NCBI GenBank assembly: GCA_938016235.1
Contig: CALLPU010000348.1
Span: 1 to 16,998 of the forward strand
Reading direction: 5' to 3'
Source of the DNA: an uncultured Granulosicoccus sp.
GTDB lineage: Bacteria > Pseudomonadota > Gammaproteobacteria > Granulosicoccales > Granulosicoccaceae
Length of the DNA stretch: 16,998 nt
How positions within the stretch are numbered: the first letter of the stretch is position 1; every line of letters starts with the position of its first letter. This document shows positions 14,346 to 16,998 of the stretch, one piece after another. The notes below the pieces were generated by a model. The model saw only the letters and a list, made by a program, of their open reading frames with translations, was not told where the DNA came from and did not search any database. The translations under genes were made by a program, and so were the position numbers.

Positions 14346-15605
14346 ATGAAAGGCCTTGATACGGCAGCGCGTCTGTTTGATCAGCTGGCAACTGAGACGG
14401 CTGATCCACCGGGAGTTACCCGTGCCAGTTTCGGATCCGGCGAAGCCATTGCGCACGCGATGATCGTCGCAGAAGCAAAACGCATTGGTCTGGACTACCA
14501 CCATGATGCAATTGGCAATCTCTATGTGACCCTGAAGGGGTTGAATCGCGAGAGCCCTTGCTTGATGATGGGTTCGCATCTGGATAGCGTTCCACATGGC
14601 GGCAACTTTGACGGCGCTGCCGGGGTGCTTGCAGGCCTGGCGATACTCGAAGCACTTACCGATACGCCCACACCCCCCTTTGATATCACACTGATGGCTA
14701 TCAGAGCCGAGGAAATGATCTGGTTTCCAGAACATTATCTGGGTAGCCGCGCTGCTTTTGGTTTGCTGCCTGCTGACTCGGGAACTCGCCTGAAACGTTC
14801 GGATACCGGCATGACACTTGAGCAGCATATGCAGGAGGCTGGTTTTAAACCTGAACTGATCGCCCAGCACCGACCAACGCTGACTGCCTCCGGGATTCGA
14901 TGTTTTCTGGAACTACATATTGAACAAGGACCGGTGCTCGCTGAGCTCGATATTCCGGTGGGTATTGTCACGGCCATACGCGGCAACAAGCGCTATCGCT
15001 ATTGCAGCATTTCCGGGCAGACAACGCATGCCGGAGGAGTGCCACGACGCTGTCGCCGTGATGCGGTATTGGCAGGAGCTGAACTTATTGGCACGCTTGA
15101 AACGGAGTGGATCAAGCTGGAGTCTACGGGCAAAGACTTGGTGTTGACGGTTGGCGAATTCTTCACGGATCAGAATCACCACGGCATTACCAAGGTACCG
15201 GGACACGTATCCTTTACGTTGGACTTCAGAAGCGCTGATTCAGCCACTCTGCAAGCATTTGACGAACAGCTTATTGACACCGCGAAGCGTATCAGTGAAG
15301 AGCGGCAAGTAAACGTCGAGCTAGGCAACTCGACCCATGCTGCTGATGCACCGATGGACCCTGAACTGATCCAGGAACTCACGGATGCAGCCAACCGATG
15401 CAACATTCCGATTCATCACATGGCATCGGGCGGTGGTCACGATAGCGCCGTTTTCGCCAGTCAGGGTATCCCGACCGCGATGCTGTTTGTGCGTAACTAC
15501 CACGGTAGCCACAACCCCGACGAAAGAATGGATAGGCCGGATTTTGAAACTGCCTGCCACGTCATGCTTGAGTGGATACGCCGTTACATTGAAGTTCGTT
15601 CTTAG
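14346..15605 (+). CDS. M20-family N-carbamoyl-amino-acid hydrolase / allantoate amidohydrolase-like enzyme
   Basis: This 419-residue cytoplasmic zinc enzyme hydrolyses N-carbamoyl groups from amino acids or ureides, giving ammonia, CO2 and the free amino acid. The binuclear site is visible: GSHLDSVPHGGNFDGAAGV gives His78 and Asp89, AEEM gives Glu122-Glu123, ELHIEQGPVLAEL gives His191, and GSHNPDERM gives His389. GQTTHAGGVPRRCRRDAVLA (224-243) is the dimerisation-domain block, and SGGGHDSAVFA is the C-terminal block. After the Glu pair the sequence is MIWFPEHYLGSRAAFG where relatives usually have a small residue then Arg-Phe, which may change the pocket. The ATG at 14346 has AGGG about 7 bases ahead. 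It would act after the hydantoinase at 2183-3586. Carbamoylase and allantoate hydrolase cannot be told apart here. Confidence 0.9.
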   Translation: MKGLDTAARLFDQLATETADPPGVTRASFGSGEAIAHAMIVAEAKRIGLDYHHDAIGNLYVTLKGLNRESPCLMMGSHLDSVPHGGNFDGAAGVLAGLAILEALTDTPTPPFDITLMAIRAEEMIWFPEHYLGSRAAFGLLPADSGTRLKRSDTGMTLEQHMQEAGFKPELIAQHRPTLTASGIRCFLELHIEQGPVLAELDIPVGIVTAIRGNKRYRYCSISGQTTHAGGVPRRCRRDAVLAGAELIGTLETEWIKLESTGKDLVLTVGEFFTDQNHHGITKVPGHVSFTLDFRSADSATLQAFDEQLIDTAKRISEERQVNVELGNSTHAADAPMDPELIQELTDAANRCNIPIHHMASGGGHDSAVFASQGIPTAMLFVRNYHGSHNPDERMDRPDFETACHVMLEWIRRYIEVRS

Positions 15606-15620
15606 TTCGCGCAGCGGTCG

Positions 15621-15881
15621 TTACGAAAACTGGAAACGGATGCCATATCGAATTGATTGCTGTGCCAGACGCTTATCCAATGTCCATAGTTGACACCCTG
15701 TAGTAAGTACGCAAGACGCCAATAGTGAAACATTTACCCAACCACAACCCGTCCCGTATAGTTCATCCTGCTCAATGAGTTCAAGGGTTTCTGCATTGGT
15801 AGCAATCTGGACACTCGCAGCCATGAGGCGCGAATACCTGACCATATCAGCAGCAACAATGGTTGTGAGTCGACGATCCAT
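15621..15881 (-). pseudogene. chimeric remnant: adenylate-cyclase N-terminus joined to a VapC-type PIN C-terminus
   Basis: An 86-codon minus-strand frame joins parts of two unrelated families. Residues 1-20 (MDRRLTTIVAADMVRYSRLM) are the exact style of the opening of class III adenylate/guanylate cyclases, where a roughly 190-residue domain should follow. From about residue 30 the text ETLELIEQDELYGTGCGWVN, then SLLASCVLTTGCQLWTLDKR, is the last third of VapC-type PIN toxins. The usual acidic residue in the GxxDxxLLA block is Asn here, so the nuclease site is lost. The join is in frame near 15810. Neither part could be functional alone, so this looks like a scar of recombination between two decayed genes. 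It could still be expressed as a short peptide. Confidence 0.6.
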
Positions 15882-16232
15882 GCAGCACTCCCACCCTGAA
15901 AAAGCGATTAAACAAGCACGTAAAGCAACATATTAAATCGAGGTCAAATTATCCATCCTTGATCCTCAATCGTCCGACTATTTAACAGCGTATACCGGAC
16001 ACTCAAAACCACATTGCCTCACTCACGCGAGTGTCTAGTGTTGGCTGATGTGCCACCTTGTAGACCTTACCGAAAACGCACAAATAGATCAAATCGCGAC
16101 TAGTATCAATACCAAGTTAAAATATCCCACCCGTTACAGACCAGGATGTTACCGACATTCTCACGGCAATCGATGCGGGCCTGTCGGTAGCGAAACCAGC
16201 ATGATGATTCCCTCTTCCAGACGATCTGAACG
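15882..16232. other. intergenic with a C-terminal-like fragment
   Basis: About 350 bases hold no intact gene. From 16121 to the TGA at 16202-16204, one plus frame reads NIPPVTDQDVTDILTAIDAG then LSVAKPA. This resembles the C-terminal helix of class III aminotransferases (PPLxITExEVDexLxxLDxAL) but is preceded directly by a TAA stop and has no start. It may be a 3' scrap of a lost gene. Otherwise the stretch is AT-rich. No clear promoter or terminator can be pointed to. Confidence 0.3.
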
Positions 16233-16998
16233 ATGATGAACGCCAATACTAATTATGTCTGCTTACTTGGTACCAAGGGTGGGCCTGCAATCCGACCTGG
16301 ATCTACCAATCCGACGTCAAACTTACTGAGATTGGCTGGTCAACAAATCGTGGTGGACTGTGGTCTGGGGGTGACTCGCGGTCTTGTGGATCAGGGGATG
16401 CAGTTGCGTGATCTAGCCACGGTCTTTATCACGCACTTGCATTCAGATCATTATCTCGAGTTCGGCCCATTGATCCACACCGCGTGGACTGCTGGATTAA
16501 AAACACCGGTTGACGTATATGGTCCTGCCGGGTTTGACCGCTACTGGACACAGTTTATCGAGTCCATGCGCGATGATATTGACTTGCGAATAGTCGATGA
16601 AGGTCGTCCTGATATCGCATCTCTGGTACGGATTCATGTTCTGCATGAGGGCGAGGTGCTCAATGATGGCGGCATCACTGTTACCGCCATGAAAAACACC
16701 CACCCGCCACTGGTAGAGACTTTCGCATTGTCGTTCATGAGCGATGATGGGCACGTGGTTTTCTCCGGTGACACCGCTTATTTACCTGCACTAGCGGAGT
16801 TTGCCAAAGGCGCAGACTTATTGATTCATGAAGCCATGCTCGAAGCTGCCCTGCCCGCGCTGTTTGCTCGGATAGGTAACGTCGATAATCGCCTGTACGA
16901 ACACTGGATGCGATCTCACACTCTTGCTCAAGATGCCGGAAAAATCGCCACAGCCGCCGGCGTTTGCGCATTGGCATTGAATCATTTGATCCCAGCAG
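16233..16998 (+). CDS. metallo-beta-lactamase-fold hydrolase (RNase Z-like), partial
   Basis: The frame runs from an ATG at 16233 to the window edge, 255 codons without a stop, so the 3' end is missing. The protein opens with YVCLLGTKGGPAIRPGST and QQIVVDCGLG, the first strands of the RNase Z/arylsulfatase-like branch. ITHLHSDHYLEFGPL holds the metal motif HxHxDH (68-73). KNTHPP (His157), VVFSGDTAY (Asp180) and LNHLIPA (His251) complete the site. A second ATG at 16236 is in frame; a TGA at 16227-16229 just upstream limits the start to these two. No strong ribosome site is visible. The family includes many hydrolases of small esters, lactones and cyclic substrates, and the substrate is unknown. 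It lies beyond a decayed stretch, so membership in the catabolic island is uncertain. Confidence 0.88.
   Translation, partial: MMNANTNYVCLLGTKGGPAIRPGSTNPTSNLLRLAGQQIVVDCGLGVTRGLVDQGMQLRDLATVFITHLHSDHYLEFGPLIHTAWTAGLKTPVDVYGPAGFDRYWTQFIESMRDDIDLRIVDEGRPDIASLVRIHVLHEGEVLNDGGITVTAMKNTHPPLVETFALSFMSDDGHVVFSGDTAYLPALAEFAKGADLLIHEAMLEAALPALFARIGNVDNRLYEHWMRSHTLAQDAGKIATAAGVCALALNHLIPA

Noticed and set aside
16048..16236. Small plus-strand frame ending at the start of the metallo-beta-lactamase-fold gene
   Set aside because: Its end overlaps the next ATG (ATGA), which looks like coupling, but the peptide has no family features and the aminotransferase-like scrap is in another frame of the same DNA.
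1..16998. CRISPR arrays, tRNA or rRNA genes, rho-independent terminators
   Set aside because: I looked for regularly spaced repeats, tRNA-like cloverleaf ends and GC hairpins followed by T runs and found none convincing. Weak hairpins at gene ends lack the T tract.

Overview
The window looks like part of a proteobacterial chromosome, most likely a free-living, possibly marine, gammaproteobacterium. This is an inference from roughly even base composition, Shine-Dalgarno-type ribosome sites, a TRAP transporter, a Tat-exported binding protein and tightly overlapping operon genes. I see no rRNA, tRNA or CRISPR array.

Layout. (1) Positions 1-1526 are a decayed flank: the possible 3' end of an unidentified gene, an AT-rich inverted repeat, and a minus-strand remnant of a Tn3-family transposase (DUF4158 region) broken by an in-frame amber codon. 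(2) Positions 1527-9318 form a leftward operon. In transcription order it has a Tat-exported ABC binding protein, permease and ATPase, a TRZ/ATZ-type amidohydrolase, a short stretch with two small unexplained open frames, a PuuE-like polysaccharide-deacetylase-fold hydrolase, a dihydropyrimidinase/D-hydantoinase and a hydantoin-racemase-like protein. (3) Positions 9319-9578 are a divergent promoter region with two palindromes. (4) Positions 9579-15605 run rightward: an arylmalonate-decarboxylase/maleate-isomerase-like protein, a second PuuE-like hydrolase, a TRAP transporter (DctP, DctQ, DctM) and an M20 N-carbamoyl-amino-acid hydrolase/allantoate-amidohydrolase-type enzyme. (5) Positions 15606-16232 are a second decayed flank, with an in-frame chimera of a class III adenylate cyclase N-terminus and a VapC-type PIN C-terminus. 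(6) From 16233 a metallo-beta-lactamase-fold hydrolase runs off the window.

Working together. The two arms read as one catabolic island for an N-heterocycle of the cyclic ureide, hydantoin or pyrimidine type, or a derivative. Two uptake systems (ABC and TRAP) would import substrates. The amidohydrolase could deaminate or dechlorinate the ring, the hydantoinase and PuuE-like enzymes could open cyclic amides, and the M20 enzyme could remove a carbamoyl group. The two Asp/Glu-racemase-superfamily proteins would act on acid intermediates. The true substrate is not known from sequence.

The main oddities are in the active sites. The hydantoin-racemase-like protein lacks both catalytic cysteines (Ser75, Gly178). 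The other superfamily member has the one-cysteine pattern of arylmalonate decarboxylase (Gly80-Thr-Ser, Tyr131, Cys191). The M20 enzyme has an unusual sequence after its Glu-Glu pair. Together these suggest a variant pathway rather than textbook hydantoin utilisation. No regulator gene is visible in the window.
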